Positions 23,712 to 32,544 of a DNA stretch of 34,462 bases are shown here, piece by piece. Every line of letters starts with the position of its first letter. Position 1 is the stretch's first letter. Origin of the DNA: Gammaproteobacteria bacterium (GTDB taxonomy: Bacteria; Pseudomonadota; Gammaproteobacteria; Pseudomonadales; Azotimanducaceae). Below the pieces are notes generated by a model. That model worked only from the letters and a program-made list of their open reading frames with translations. It ran no database searches and was not told the origin of the DNA. The position numbers and the translations under genes were made by a program. The DNA lies in NCBI GenBank assembly GCA_018656865.1, contig JABHYO010000184.1, forward strand, positions 1-34,462, read 5' to 3'.

Positions 23712-25445
23712 ATGTCGAAGGATACCCTTGTTGACGGCGGTGAGCTGTGCGTCAAGACGCTGAAGTCGGCTGGCTGTGAACACATATTTTGTCTGCACGG
23801 CGGACATCTCGACCCCATCTTCCAGGCGTGCATCGACTACGACGTTCGGTTGATAGATATGCGTCACGAGGCGGCAGTTGGCCATGCGGCAGACGCTTAT
23901 GCCAGACAGACGGGGAAACCCGGTGTCGCTCTGGCGACGGCAGGTCCGGGTTTTACCAACGCCATTACTGCGATCACTCAGGCATACCTGGACCGGATAC
24001 CCGTACTTTTTATTATTGGTGCCTCTCCTCTGAGAGATGCTGAGCGCTGGCCGCTGCAGGGCGGTCTCGATCAAATCGGTATGGTGAAACCGATTACGAA
24101 GTGGGCGGGCCAGGTTACTCAGACGGAACTCATCCCGCACTTGATCAAACATGCGTTACGTATGACGTGTGAGGGTGCGCCGGGCCCGGCTGTACTTGAG
24201 ATTCCAATCGACATCCTGTTCAACCGTGTCCAGCCTGCTGAAGATGAGGCTGAGATTCGAGTGACAAGACCTGCACCCAGCGAGACCGATGTTGATGCAG
24301 CGCTTGCTCTACTGGCATCGGCGGAACGACCGGCCATTATCTGTGGTGGCGGCATGCTGTTTTCCGATGCAGCGGCGAAATTGAAAGATTTTGTTGAGAA
24401 AACCGGCATCCCTGTCTATTCCAACGGCAAAGCGCGGGGTGTATTACCATCGTCCCACCCGCTCTCGGCTCAGGCGCTGACCAATATGAAAGTGGCAGAA
24501 GCCACAGGTGTGGGAATGCCTGATGTTGCCTTAACCCTGGGTATTCGTTTCGGCATGTTTACTGAACCCGGCATGTTAGGCCCTGGCCGCTTGCCACCTG
24601 ATGGATGCAAAATCATCCAGGTCGATGTCAGCGGCGCTGAAATCGGCAGGCTTCGACCCGTCGATCTCGGCGTTGTCGCTGATTGCGGTACAACACTTGA
24701 TGCTCTGCTGGCGAAAGCAGACAGCGTTGACTGGCCGGACTGGTCAGCCTGGTCAGGTAGTGTGAGAGGGCTGACGGAATGGCATCAGCTTGCCTATGCC
24801 AAAGTCTGTGAGCAGACCCAGCTCATGCACCCTTACGCTGCCGTCCGTGAAATCGTCAAAACGCTGCCGCAGGGTTCTGTCATTTGTGCAGATGGTGGAG
24901 AGACTTCCGTCTGGGCAGAGATGGTTGCTCAGCCGGAAGAGCCAGGTGAGCTCATGGGTCATGGGTACCTCGGCTGCCTTGGTATTGGCATGCCGTTCGC
25001 GATCGGCGCGAAACTCGCCAACCCGGAAAAAGTCGCCGTTGTCATCGTCGGTGATGGCTCTGCTGGATTCAACATCCAGGAATTCGACACCATGGTCCGG
25101 CACGATCTTCCTGTGATCACGATCGTACTGAACAACAAGGCCTGGGGTATGTGCGTGCATGGTCAGCAATCCATGTTCGGTGATAACCGCCTGGTAGTAA
25201 CCCAACTCGCCGATGCGAGGTATGAGGCGGTGGCAGAAGGGTTCGGCTGTGAGGGTGAACTGATCGAAAAACTCGATGATATTGCGCCTGCGCTGGAAAA
25301 GGCGATCGCTTCCGGCAAGCCAACCTGCCTGAATGTAATCGTCGATCTTTCTGCCGCGGTTGGCGACACCGAAGGCAAGGCCATTAAGAAGGCCGAAATT
25401 GAAGATAAGATCTCCATGCCTTACTACGAAGATTTGGATGCGTAG
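23712..25445 (+). CDS. thiamine-diphosphate-dependent enzyme, acetolactate synthase / 2-hydroxyacyl-CoA lyase family
   Basis: The 577-residue protein has the three-domain layout of the pyruvate-oxidase-like ThDP family. The N-terminal domain has the catalytic Glu53 in DMRHEAAVGHAADAYARQTG and GVALATAGPGFTNAITAI. The central domain includes RPAIICGGGMLFSDAA. The C-terminal ThDP/Mg site starts GDGSAGFNIQEFDT (from about 447) and continues to IVLNNKAWGM. Members join or split 2-keto or 2-hydroxyacyl compounds. The sequence alone does not separate acetolactate synthase, oxalyl- or hydroxyacyl-CoA lyases and decarboxylases. The lack of a small regulatory subunit gene and its solitary position argue against biosynthetic acetolactate synthase. 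CTGGAGA lies before the ATG. Terminator hairpins follow. Confidence 0.9.
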   Translation: MSKDTLVDGGELCVKTLKSAGCEHIFCLHGGHLDPIFQACIDYDVRLIDMRHEAAVGHAADAYARQTGKPGVALATAGPGFTNAITAITQAYLDRIPVLFIIGASPLRDAERWPLQGGLDQIGMVKPITKWAGQVTQTELIPHLIKHALRMTCEGAPGPAVLEIPIDILFNRVQPAEDEAEIRVTRPAPSETDVDAALALLASAERPAIICGGGMLFSDAAAKLKDFVEKTGIPVYSNGKARGVLPSSHPLSAQALTNMKVAEATGVGMPDVALTLGIRFGMFTEPGMLGPGRLPPDGCKIIQVDVSGAEIGRLRPVDLGVVADCGTTLDALLAKADSVDWPDWSAWSGSVRGLTEWHQLAYAKVCEQTQLMHPYAAVREIVKTLPQGSVICADGGETSVWAEMVAQPEEPGELMGHGYLGCLGIGMPFAIGAKLANPEKVAVVIVGDGSAGFNIQEFDTMVRHDLPVITIVLNNKAWGMCVHGQQSMFGDNRLVVTQLADARYEAVAEGFGCEGELIEKLDDIAPALEKAIASGKPTCLNVIVDLSAAVGDTEGKAIKKAEIEDKISMPYYEDLDA

Positions 25446-25457
25446 AATCTGAGGCAG

Positions 25458-25473
25458 CAGGCTTGGCAGCCTG
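25458..25473 (+). terminator. hairpin after the ThDP-enzyme gene
   Basis: CAGGCT-TGGC-AGCCTG, 6-bp stem, 12 bp after the stop codon. It has only a weak T-tract. It may act together with the following hairpin. Confidence 0.35.
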
Positions 25474-25480
25474 GATTTAT

Positions 25481-25519
25481 TGGAGACTCATCCTGATGAG
25501 TACCTCCAAATAATTTTTG
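25481..25519 (+). terminator. rho-independent terminator
   Basis: TGGAG-ACTCATC / GATGAGT-CTCCA form a 7-bp and a 5-bp stem separated by a 2-nt bulge around a CT loop (25481-25508), followed by AAATAATTTTT. The stem plus T-run fits a terminator of the ThDP-enzyme transcript. Confidence 0.55.
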
Positions 25520-25570
25520 AGGATTTCTGCCTCACTGATCTGTATTATCGCCCCCCAGCGATGAGTACCT

Positions 25571-25629
25571 ATACTGCAATACCGGCAGTGCTGAGCCTTC
25601 AGGTCAGTTACGCAACTAGATTGCAGTAT
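25571..25629. repeat. 10-bp inverted repeat upstream of ompW
   Basis: ATACTGCAAT (25571-25580) and ATTGCAGTAT (25620-25629) are exact reverse complements with 39 nt between, 39 bp before the ompW start. It could be a paired operator or a structured leader. Confidence 0.4.
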
Positions 25630-25667
25630 TGGATTCGTCTAACTGAAATCGGACTTAGGGTTTATCG

Positions 25668-26411
25668 ATGTTAAAACTAGCGAATATCACCACACTGTTG
25701 GCCGTAGTTGGCTTTCTTGTTTCAATCCCTGCTTCAGCCTATGAAAAGGGTGACTTCATCGTTCGTGTCGGCGCAGTTTCGGTCGAACCCGACGACGGTA
25801 GCGATGAGATTTATGGCGCCAGCGGCGCCTACCCGAGTTCCGGTCTGGACCTGTACGGCGAGGTTGAAAGCAATACTCAACTGGGCCTCAGTTTCACCTA
25901 TATGATGAGTTCGAACTGGGGGGTTGAAGTATTGGCCGCAACGCCCTTCAAGCATGACATTGAGCTGCACAGCGGTATTGCCGGCAAGATACTGTCCAGG
26001 GCCGCCACCACCAAGCATCTGCCGCCGACCATCAGCCTGCAGTGGTATCCGATGGATTCAAGTTCGAAGTTGCAGCCCTATATTGGCCTGGGCGTGAACT
26101 ACACCCTGTTTTTCGAGGAAGATATGAGCAGTGCCTTCGATGCTGCGACCAGTCCCGCCGGTGCGATTGCCGATACTGACCTGGAGCTGGACGATTCGAT
26201 CGGCCTGGCGGCGCAACTGGGTGTAGATTGGTCGGTGACGGAGCGAGTTTCCCTCAATGCCGCGGTTTGGTGGGTGGATATTGATACCGAAGCGACCATC
26301 GATTCGCCCGGTGCAGCGACCGCGCCAGCCGGCCCCTGGGATACCCGTACCAAGTTCGATGTGGAAATCGACCCCTGGGTTTATATGATCGGCATCTCGT
26401 ATAAGTTCTAG
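25668..26411 (+). CDS. ompW: OmpW-family outer membrane protein
   Basis: The 247-residue protein has a signal peptide (KLANITTLLAVVGFLVSIPA, cleavage after ASA) and then OmpW features: GDFIVRVGAVSVEPDDGSD, QLGLSFTYMMSSNWGVEVLA, LPPTISLQWYPM, LQPYIGLGVNYTLFFEE, and a C-terminal strand ending in Phe (DPWVYMIGISYKF), the signal for outer-membrane insertion. OmpW forms an 8-stranded barrel with a hydrophobic channel linked to uptake of small hydrophobic molecules. The extra-loop region around 160-190 is longer than the usual about 210-residue OmpW. It is followed by the ceramidase gene 57 bp downstream, so the two may be linked. Confidence 0.92.
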   Translation: MLKLANITTLLAVVGFLVSIPASAYEKGDFIVRVGAVSVEPDDGSDEIYGASGAYPSSGLDLYGEVESNTQLGLSFTYMMSSNWGVEVLAATPFKHDIELHSGIAGKILSRAATTKHLPPTISLQWYPMDSSSKLQPYIGLGVNYTLFFEEDMSSAFDAATSPAGAIADTDLELDDSIGLAAQLGVDWSVTERVSLNAAVWWVDIDTEATIDSPGAATAPAGPWDTRTKFDVEIDPWVYMIGISYKF

Positions 26412-26468
26412 TTTGGTGCTTAGGTTACTGCGAGGAACGCCGCTGATACCGGGAAATACCGACATTAC

Positions 26469-28547
26469 ATGACCAGACAGCCATCAACTGACCTGTTGCT
26501 GCCCTTTTTTCTGTTCCGGGTACTGGCGATGTTGCTGGTTGCGGCTAATGTGCAAGCGGAGACGTCTGAAGGTTATCTGATTGGCCGCGGGTCAGCCGAT
26601 GTCACCGGTCCAGCCTATGACATTCCCATGTGGGGTTTCGGCAGGCCGGATCAGCTGACCGAGGGTATACACATACGGCAGCTGGCACGCGCTTTTATTG
26701 TCGCCGAAACAACCGTTGAAACAGCCGCTGAAAACCCCGGCGCCACGACAGACAGCAAGCGCCTGGCACTGGTCAGTGTCGATATTGGCAGCATCGAACA
26801 CAACATGGTGCTTGAGGTCGTCGATCGCCTGAAGACCCAATTTGGCGATACCTATCACCTGGATAACCTTATTTTATCAGCAACCCATACGCATGCCGGT
26901 GCAGGGGGATACTGGCATTCGCGAACTGACCTGGGGCTGGATGGCGGCTTTTACCCCGATCACTTCGAATACATTGTTGACGGTATCGTCCAGGCTATCG
27001 AGCAAGCACACGATGACCTGAAGGCAGGCAGAATCCTGATTAACACCGGCATTGTCGAAGCGGCCGGGGTCAATCGCTCGTTGAATGCCTACCGGCAGAA
27101 CCCGGAAGATGAGCGCGCCCGATACGCCGCCGATACTGACAAGCAAATGACCCTGCTCAGGTTTGAAAATGACACAGGCGGCATCGGTCTTTTCAACTGG
27201 TTTGCCGTTCACCCGACCAGCATGACCTACGACAACCATCTGATATCCGGCGATCACAAGGGTTACGCCTCGCTCATGGCAGAAGAGGGTGCCCGGGCTC
27301 AAGGTAAGGATAAATTTTTGGCGGCCTTCGCCCAGTCCAACCCTGGTGATGTCACCGCCAATCTGAATCTGGACAATACCGGGCCCGGCAGAAATGATAC
27401 CGAGAGCGCCGGCATCATCGGCTCAAGACAACTTGATACGGCAATGCAGCTCTATGAACAGGCCAGCGAGCCATTGAGCGGCCCCATCGACTACCGGCGC
27501 GTCTATGTCGACATGTCGGGATATGAAGTCTCAAACGAGTTCACTGATAGTGGCGTTCAAACAACCTGCCCATCAGCCTACGGCTATGCCTTTGCCGCGG
27601 GGTCAACCGAAGACGGTGGTGGTCACTTTCTGTTTCGCGAGGGCATGACAAACCAGAACTTCCTGCTCGACTTCCTGATCCGTTTTCTAACCGGCGCGCC
27701 GGACTACACGCAAGCCGTGCAGCAATGCCAGACGCCCAAACCCATCCTGTTTGAAACGGGTAGTGGTGAGCCGCCGTTACAGTCACAGATACGATCAGTC
27801 ACTCTCGCCCGTATCGGGCAACTGGTCATTCTTGCACTGCCAGCTGAGGTCACAACCATGGCCGGGCGGCGACTGCGGCAAACCGTTAGCAACGAACTGG
27901 GCGACTGGGCAAAACATATTGTGCTGGCCGGCTATGTCAACGGTTACGCGGGATACATCACGACGCCGGAAGAATACATGCTGCAACAGTACGAAGCCGG
28001 GCACACCCTGCACGGTCGCTGGACCCTGCCTGCCTATCAACAGATTGCGGCGGGTCTTGCCCAGGCGATGAATCACGACAACCACCAGCCCGCGTCTCCG
28101 GCATACGATGACTGGCGCGGCAAATCCTTGGGCAACCCGTTGTACGACGGCAATCAAGATGTACTGCCTGCCGGTGTGAGCTATGGCGACTCACTGCCGC
28201 TGAGTAAACGTGAGTACGTTGCCGGTGATCTTATCGAGGTCAGCTTCTGGTCAGGTAACCCTTCGGCCGGTCTTGGTAGGGTTAAAAATTTCCTGACGGT
28301 TGAACGTCAGCATCAGGGGCAGTGGCAATCAGTCGCTACCGATAGAGATTGGGATACGACTATTCTCTGGTTACGGGATGGTGATACCGATGCACTGATC
28401 GCGAAGGTAGGCTGGATGTCTGCATCAGATTCAACCCCGGGTGAGTATCGGATTCGGCACCATGGCCAGTTCGCCCAGTCGGATGGTAGCGTTGAGACCT
28501 TCGAGGCAGTTTCAGAGGGATTCAGGATGCGAGCTGAAGCTCAATAG
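26469..28547 (+). CDS. neutral ceramidase (secreted), altered nucleophile motif
   Basis: The 692-residue protein has an N-terminal signal (LLLPFFLFRVLAMLLVAANVQA) and the neutral/alkaline ceramidase fold: GRGSADVTGPAYDIPMWGF, SATHTHAGAGGYWHS with probable zinc His140/His142, FNWFAVHPTSMTYDNHLISG, and an immunoglobulin-like C-terminal domain (about 560-690). The family cleaves the amide bond of ceramide outside the cell. The motif expected as GDVSPN, whose Ser is the reported nucleophile-position residue in Pseudomonas enzyme (Ser274), reads GDVTAN here with Thr296. Thr could still act, or activity may be changed or lost. It is 57 bp after ompW on the same strand. Confidence 0.9.
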   Translation: MTRQPSTDLLLPFFLFRVLAMLLVAANVQAETSEGYLIGRGSADVTGPAYDIPMWGFGRPDQLTEGIHIRQLARAFIVAETTVETAAENPGATTDSKRLALVSVDIGSIEHNMVLEVVDRLKTQFGDTYHLDNLILSATHTHAGAGGYWHSRTDLGLDGGFYPDHFEYIVDGIVQAIEQAHDDLKAGRILINTGIVEAAGVNRSLNAYRQNPEDERARYAADTDKQMTLLRFENDTGGIGLFNWFAVHPTSMTYDNHLISGDHKGYASLMAEEGARAQGKDKFLAAFAQSNPGDVTANLNLDNTGPGRNDTESAGIIGSRQLDTAMQLYEQASEPLSGPIDYRRVYVDMSGYEVSNEFTDSGVQTTCPSAYGYAFAAGSTEDGGGHFLFREGMTNQNFLLDFLIRFLTGAPDYTQAVQQCQTPKPILFETGSGEPPLQSQIRSVTLARIGQLVILALPAEVTTMAGRRLRQTVSNELGDWAKHIVLAGYVNGYAGYITTPEEYMLQQYEAGHTLHGRWTLPAYQQIAAGLAQAMNHDNHQPASPAYDDWRGKSLGNPLYDGNQDVLPAGVSYGDSLPLSKREYVAGDLIEVSFWSGNPSAGLGRVKNFLTVERQHQGQWQSVATDRDWDTTILWLRDGDTDALIAKVGWMSASDSTPGEYRIRHHGQFAQSDGSVETFEAVSEGFRMRAEAQ

Positions 28548-28620
28548 TACCAGCGAACACTTCGGTGAGAACTCCTTCCTCAGCCGGTTATCTAACGCTC
28601 TTTTGCAGAAAATGGGCATG

Positions 28621-28806
28621 TGTCTCTTATTCGATAGACATACTGTTCCCCTTGAAATTGGACACCATGGGGTTCCCATCTGGCTTGTTAGCCTAAAACA
28701 GCAAATTCGTGTCGAAATACATAGAAAATATCGACATATTCGGTTTACTTGTCGATTGAATAGACATATTCTCATTACATGTCGAAATAATCCGAAAATA
28801 TCTACA
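28621..28806. promoter_or_regulatory. array of TGTCGA...TCGACA dyads before the fic gene
   Basis: Dyads lie at 28621-28640 (TGTCT..AGACA), 28710-28736 (TGTCGA-15-TCGACA), 28750-28766 (TGTC-9-GACA) and 28780-28806 (TGTCGA-15-TCTACA). The first and last 27-bp units agree at 22 positions. The half-site GACATATTC recurs at exactly 30 bp (28733, 28763), as does TGTCGA (28750, 28780). The last unit ends on the A of the fic start codon, suggesting autorepression. Confidence 0.6.
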
Positions 28807-29909
28807 TGATCTGGATGCCAGACCAGCCATATAACGAATTGCCACAGCTCCCACCGACAGCTGATCTGGAGTCGGCCAGGATTCTAAAGGCCTGTATTCC
28901 TGCCCGTGTCGCCCTGGCGGAGTTGAAACAGGCAGGTGAGTTGCTGCCAAACCAGGGACTCCTGATCAATTTGATCCCGCTATTAGAGGCAAAAGATAGC
29001 TCCGAGATTGAGAATATCGTCACTACGTCGGACAGATTGTTCGAGCATGCAGAAAATGAACATCAAGCAGACCCAGCAACCAAAGAGGCACTTCGATACC
29101 GCACTGCACTGTTCAATGGATTCCAATCCCTGAAAGATCGACCGTTATGTGCCACAACGGCATTGGAAGTCTGTAGCACAATCAAGGGCGCAGACATGAA
29201 CATCCGTCTCGTACCGGGAATAACATTGACTAGTGAATCGACGGGGGAGGTTATCTATTCGCCGCCTGAGGGCGAGCCACTATTAAGAGACTTACTGGAT
29301 AACTGGGCCGACTTCCTGCATCAGGAGGATGACATTGACCCCCTCATCAAGATGGCGGTAAGCCATTATCAGTTTGAAGCCATTCATCCTTTCACTGATG
29401 GCAATGGTCGAACCGGAAGAGTCCTGAATATCCTTTATCTTATTGAACAGGAATTGCTGACACTACCGACGCTTTACCTCAGCCATTACATCGTTCGGCA
29501 TAAGGCGGATTACTACCGCCTGCTCAACCAGGTAACCAGCGCTGGAGAATGGGAAGGCTGGATTATTTTTCTGTTGCTGGCCGTCGAACACACAGCGGCA
29601 ATGACGACGGCCAAGATAGCAGCTGTGCGTGGTTTGGTTGAGACAACAAGAGAATACATCTACGACAAGTTGCCGAAAATCTACAGCCATGAATTGCTGA
29701 CCGTGATATTTGAGCAACCATACTGCCGGATCAGGAATCTAGTAGAAAACGATGTCGCCAAGCGCCAGACAGCTTCTGAATATCTAAAGCGGCTCGTCAG
29801 TGTTGGTGTATTGCAAGAAGTTCAGGTGGGTAAAGAAAAGTTGTTTATTCATCCGAAACTTATCCGGCTGATGACACAGGATGACAATACCGTTGAAGCT
29901 TATGAATAG
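28806..29909 (+). CDS. Fic family protein (AMPylator-type, class II autoinhibited)
   Basis: The 367-residue protein has the Fic core motif HPFTDGNGRTGR starting at His194, the catalytic site for transfer of AMP from ATP to a target hydroxyl. An N-terminal helix carries SSEIEN (65-70), matching the (S/T)xxxE(G/N) inhibitory motif of class II Fic proteins, with Glu69 as the blocking residue. The C-terminal part (about 285-360) is a winged-helix domain (LVENDVAKRQTASEYLKRLV; GVLQEVQVGKEKLFIHPKLI). A second ATG (Met4) is possible, as the first is directly at the end of the operator repeat and has no Shine-Dalgarno site. Targets unknown. No antitoxin gene is adjacent, in line with an internal inhibitor. 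Confidence 0.93.
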   Translation: MIWMPDQPYNELPQLPPTADLESARILKACIPARVALAELKQAGELLPNQGLLINLIPLLEAKDSSEIENIVTTSDRLFEHAENEHQADPATKEALRYRTALFNGFQSLKDRPLCATTALEVCSTIKGADMNIRLVPGITLTSESTGEVIYSPPEGEPLLRDLLDNWADFLHQEDDIDPLIKMAVSHYQFEAIHPFTDGNGRTGRVLNILYLIEQELLTLPTLYLSHYIVRHKADYYRLLNQVTSAGEWEGWIIFLLLAVEHTAAMTTAKIAAVRGLVETTREYIYDKLPKIYSHELLTVIFEQPYCRIRNLVENDVAKRQTASEYLKRLVSVGVLQEVQVGKEKLFIHPKLIRLMTQDDNTVEAYE

Positions 29910-29973
29910 GATCCAGGTCTGACCAACGAAGGCTCTATTTTAGTGTTGAACGACATTGAGGCATCCCGAAGTA

Positions 29974-30003
29974 TCTACAGATTGATCAATACTCTTCTAT
30001 ACT
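29974..30003 (+). promoter_or_regulatory. candidate hrpB promoter
   Basis: TATACT (29998-30003) with TCTACA 18 bp upstream. The hexamer ends 7 bp before the ATG and there is no Shine-Dalgarno site, so the transcript may be leaderless. Confidence 0.35.
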
Positions 30004-30010
30004 CTGCGCC

Positions 30011-32503
30011 ATGAAGTTACCCGAACTGCCGATCAGTGATGTCCTGGATGACATCACCGCATCGCTGAACGACCATCACGATCTGCTTATAGAAGCACCC
30101 CCCGGTGCTGGCAAGACCACGCTGGTACCGCTGGTGCTAATGGACCAGGAATGGCTCGGCTATAGAAAAATCATCATGCTGGAACCGCGCCGGCTGGCCG
30201 CGAAAACCGCGGCACACAGAATGGCATCTCTGATCGGAGAGTCCCCCGGGCAGACGATTGGCTATCGTATGCGGCTCGAAACCCGGGTCAGCAAATACAC
30301 CAAGGTCGAGGTGGTGACCGAAGGTGTCTTTGCCAGAATGCTGCAGTCGGACCCGGCCCTGCAGGATGTCGGCCTGGTTATTTTCGATGAGTTCCACGAG
30401 CGGCACCTCGACAGTGATATGGCGCTGGCGACCTGCCTCAAGATGCGTGAAATATTCCGGGACGAAGATCCACTGCGGCTCATCGTCATGTCGGCAACAC
30501 TGGACACCCAGCGCCTGGTCGAACTGCTGGATGCACCTGTTGTCAGGAGCGAAGGCCGACTGCACCCGGTCGACATTATTCATGGCAAAGCCAGTCAGCC
30601 GCGGGATCGCATCGTCGATCGGGTGGTGGAAACAACACTAAAGGCCGTCAACGAAAACCCTGACAGCAGTCTGCTGGTCTTCCTGCCGGGCCAGGGTGAA
30701 ATCACACGGTCTAACAAACAGCTCGCTGGTCGGCTGCCTGGCGACGTTACCGTTCATCCGTTATTCGGTAATTTGACGTTGGCTGAACAGCAGGCAGCTA
30801 TCGAGCCATCGACCTCTGGCCGCAAGATCGTTCTGGCAACGAACATTGCTGAAACCAGCCTGACCATTGAAGGTGTTGATGTCGTTATCGATTCCGGTCT
30901 TGCCAGAGAGCCTTGTTTTGATGCGGCTACCGGCATGACGCGACTGCAAACCGTTCGAATTTCTGCGGCTTCAGCAACCCAGCGCGCGGGTCGTGCGGGC
31001 CGCCTGCGCCCCGGTCGCTGTTACCGCTTATGGTCCACCGGGCAGCAGGACCAGCTGGCACCCCACATCACACCTGAAATCAAACAGGCCGATCTCACTG
31101 GCATTGCCCTGCAATTGTTCCACCTGGGTTTTCAGTCTCACGATGAACTGGACTTCCTTGATGCACCGGGTATTGGTGCCTGGCAACAGGCTGTCGATCT
31201 GTTGGTTGACCTGGGTGCACTCGAAGCGGATCAGAAAACATTGACCGACCATGGCGAAGCCATGGCTGAGGTTGCAGCACATCCACGCCTGGCTCATCTG
31301 TTGATTCGTGGTGCAGAGGTGGGGGCACTGCAGGGCGCCAGTTGCCTCGCCGCCATTTTGTCAGATCGCAACCCACTGTCTGCAGACGATCCTGATCTGA
31401 GCGTCCACATGGATATTCTCATCGGTGAGCATCGATGCCCAGCAAGGCAGCGTGGTTGGCGTGATCGAACCCGGAGACTGGCCGAGCAGCTGGCATCCCC
31501 GGTGTCGGGTATCTCGCAGGTTGGTATTGTTCCCGCAGGTGACCTGCCGGGTTACCTGCTTGCCTGTGCCTACCCGGACCGCATCGCCAGGAAGCGTCAC
31601 AAGGGAGGCTATCAACTGGCCAACGGCCGCAGCGCCTCCTTTGCTGAAAGACAGCGACTTGATAAACACGACTGGCTCGCGATTGCCGAGGTGGGCGGTA
31701 TGGCAAAATCCCGCGGTGACGTTATCCGAAGCGCAGCGCCACTAAATCCGCAGTTGTTCGACGGTCTGCTGGCATCTCGTGTCACGGCGTCAAACCACGT
31801 CAGCTGGGATAAGAAAGATGACCGGTTTATTGCCGAGTCCCGCCGCCAGATCGGCAGTCTTATGCTGTCAAAAGAACGGCTGGCCGACATTGCACCGGAA
31901 GACAAAGCAGCCTGCATCGTCGACTTCGTGCGCAATGAAGGACTTAACATCCTGCCGTTCACGAATGATGTGCGTGCCTGGCAGGCGCGTGTGGTCCTGG
32001 CACGGACGGTCGACGAATCCCTGCCGGATCTGTCAGATGATTGTCTTCTTGAAACACTCGAAGACTGGCTTTCACCCTACATCGTCAACGTAAATCGCCT
32101 TGCTGATTTCAAGAAGCTGGATCTCAGAGAATTGCTGAGGAATCTTTTGGCCTGGCCACAGCAACAACGCGTGGATGAACTCGTGCCGGAACGCATCACC
32201 GTTGCCTCCGGTCACGACATGAGGGTCGACTACAGTCAGAGCCCGCCCGTTCTTGCGACAAAGCTGCAGACGATGTTCGGTTGTCGTTCAACGCCGACCA
32301 TATTGAATGGAACACTGCCGCTGAAGATTCACCTGCTCTCACCGGCGGGTCGACCACTGCAGGTGACCCAGGATCTTGAGACCTTCTGGGAGAATGTCTA
32401 CCCTGAGGTCAGGAAAGAAATGAAAGGGCGTTATCCGAAGCATCCCTGGCCCGAGAACCCCTTGGATGCAAAACCAACCATGAGAACTCAGAAGAAGTCG
32501 TAA
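30011..32503 (+). CDS. hrpB: ATP-dependent RNA helicase HrpB
   Basis: The 830-residue protein has the DEAH/DEFH helicase motifs in order: Walker A APPGAGKTTLVP (30-40), motif II DEFHERHLDSD, SAT (VMSATLDTQRL), TNIAETSLTIEGV and the QRAGRAGR motif VI, then the long HrpB-specific C-terminal part with a PEVRKEMKGRYPKHPWPENP end, which is diagnostic. It unwinds RNA in an ATP-dependent way; the precise role in the cell is poorly known for the family. It appears monocistronic, convergent with the Nudix gene. Length matches the family. Confidence 0.95.
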   Translation: MKLPELPISDVLDDITASLNDHHDLLIEAPPGAGKTTLVPLVLMDQEWLGYRKIIMLEPRRLAAKTAAHRMASLIGESPGQTIGYRMRLETRVSKYTKVEVVTEGVFARMLQSDPALQDVGLVIFDEFHERHLDSDMALATCLKMREIFRDEDPLRLIVMSATLDTQRLVELLDAPVVRSEGRLHPVDIIHGKASQPRDRIVDRVVETTLKAVNENPDSSLLVFLPGQGEITRSNKQLAGRLPGDVTVHPLFGNLTLAEQQAAIEPSTSGRKIVLATNIAETSLTIEGVDVVIDSGLAREPCFDAATGMTRLQTVRISAASATQRAGRAGRLRPGRCYRLWSTGQQDQLAPHITPEIKQADLTGIALQLFHLGFQSHDELDFLDAPGIGAWQQAVDLLVDLGALEADQKTLTDHGEAMAEVAAHPRLAHLLIRGAEVGALQGASCLAAILSDRNPLSADDPDLSVHMDILIGEHRCPARQRGWRDRTRRLAEQLASPVSGISQVGIVPAGDLPGYLLACAYPDRIARKRHKGGYQLANGRSASFAERQRLDKHDWLAIAEVGGMAKSRGDVIRSAAPLNPQLFDGLLASRVTASNHVSWDKKDDRFIAESRRQIGSLMLSKERLADIAPEDKAACIVDFVRNEGLNILPFTNDVRAWQARVVLARTVDESLPDLSDDCLLETLEDWLSPYIVNVNRLADFKKLDLRELLRNLLAWPQQQRVDELVPERITVASGHDMRVDYSQSPPVLATKLQTMFGCRSTPTILNGTLPLKIHLLSPAGRPLQVTQDLETFWENVYPEVRKEMKGRYPKHPWPENPLDAKPTMRTQKKS

Positions 32504-32544
32504 CCATAAGTGAATTACAGAATGCCGCCTCATTCATCAGCGGT

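Noticed and set aside
28621..28806. Repeats before fic as a CRISPR array or iterons
   Set aside because: The repeats are short dyads of unequal length with 13-15 nt between units, no uniform spacers, no cas genes and no replication gene. Operator sites fit better.
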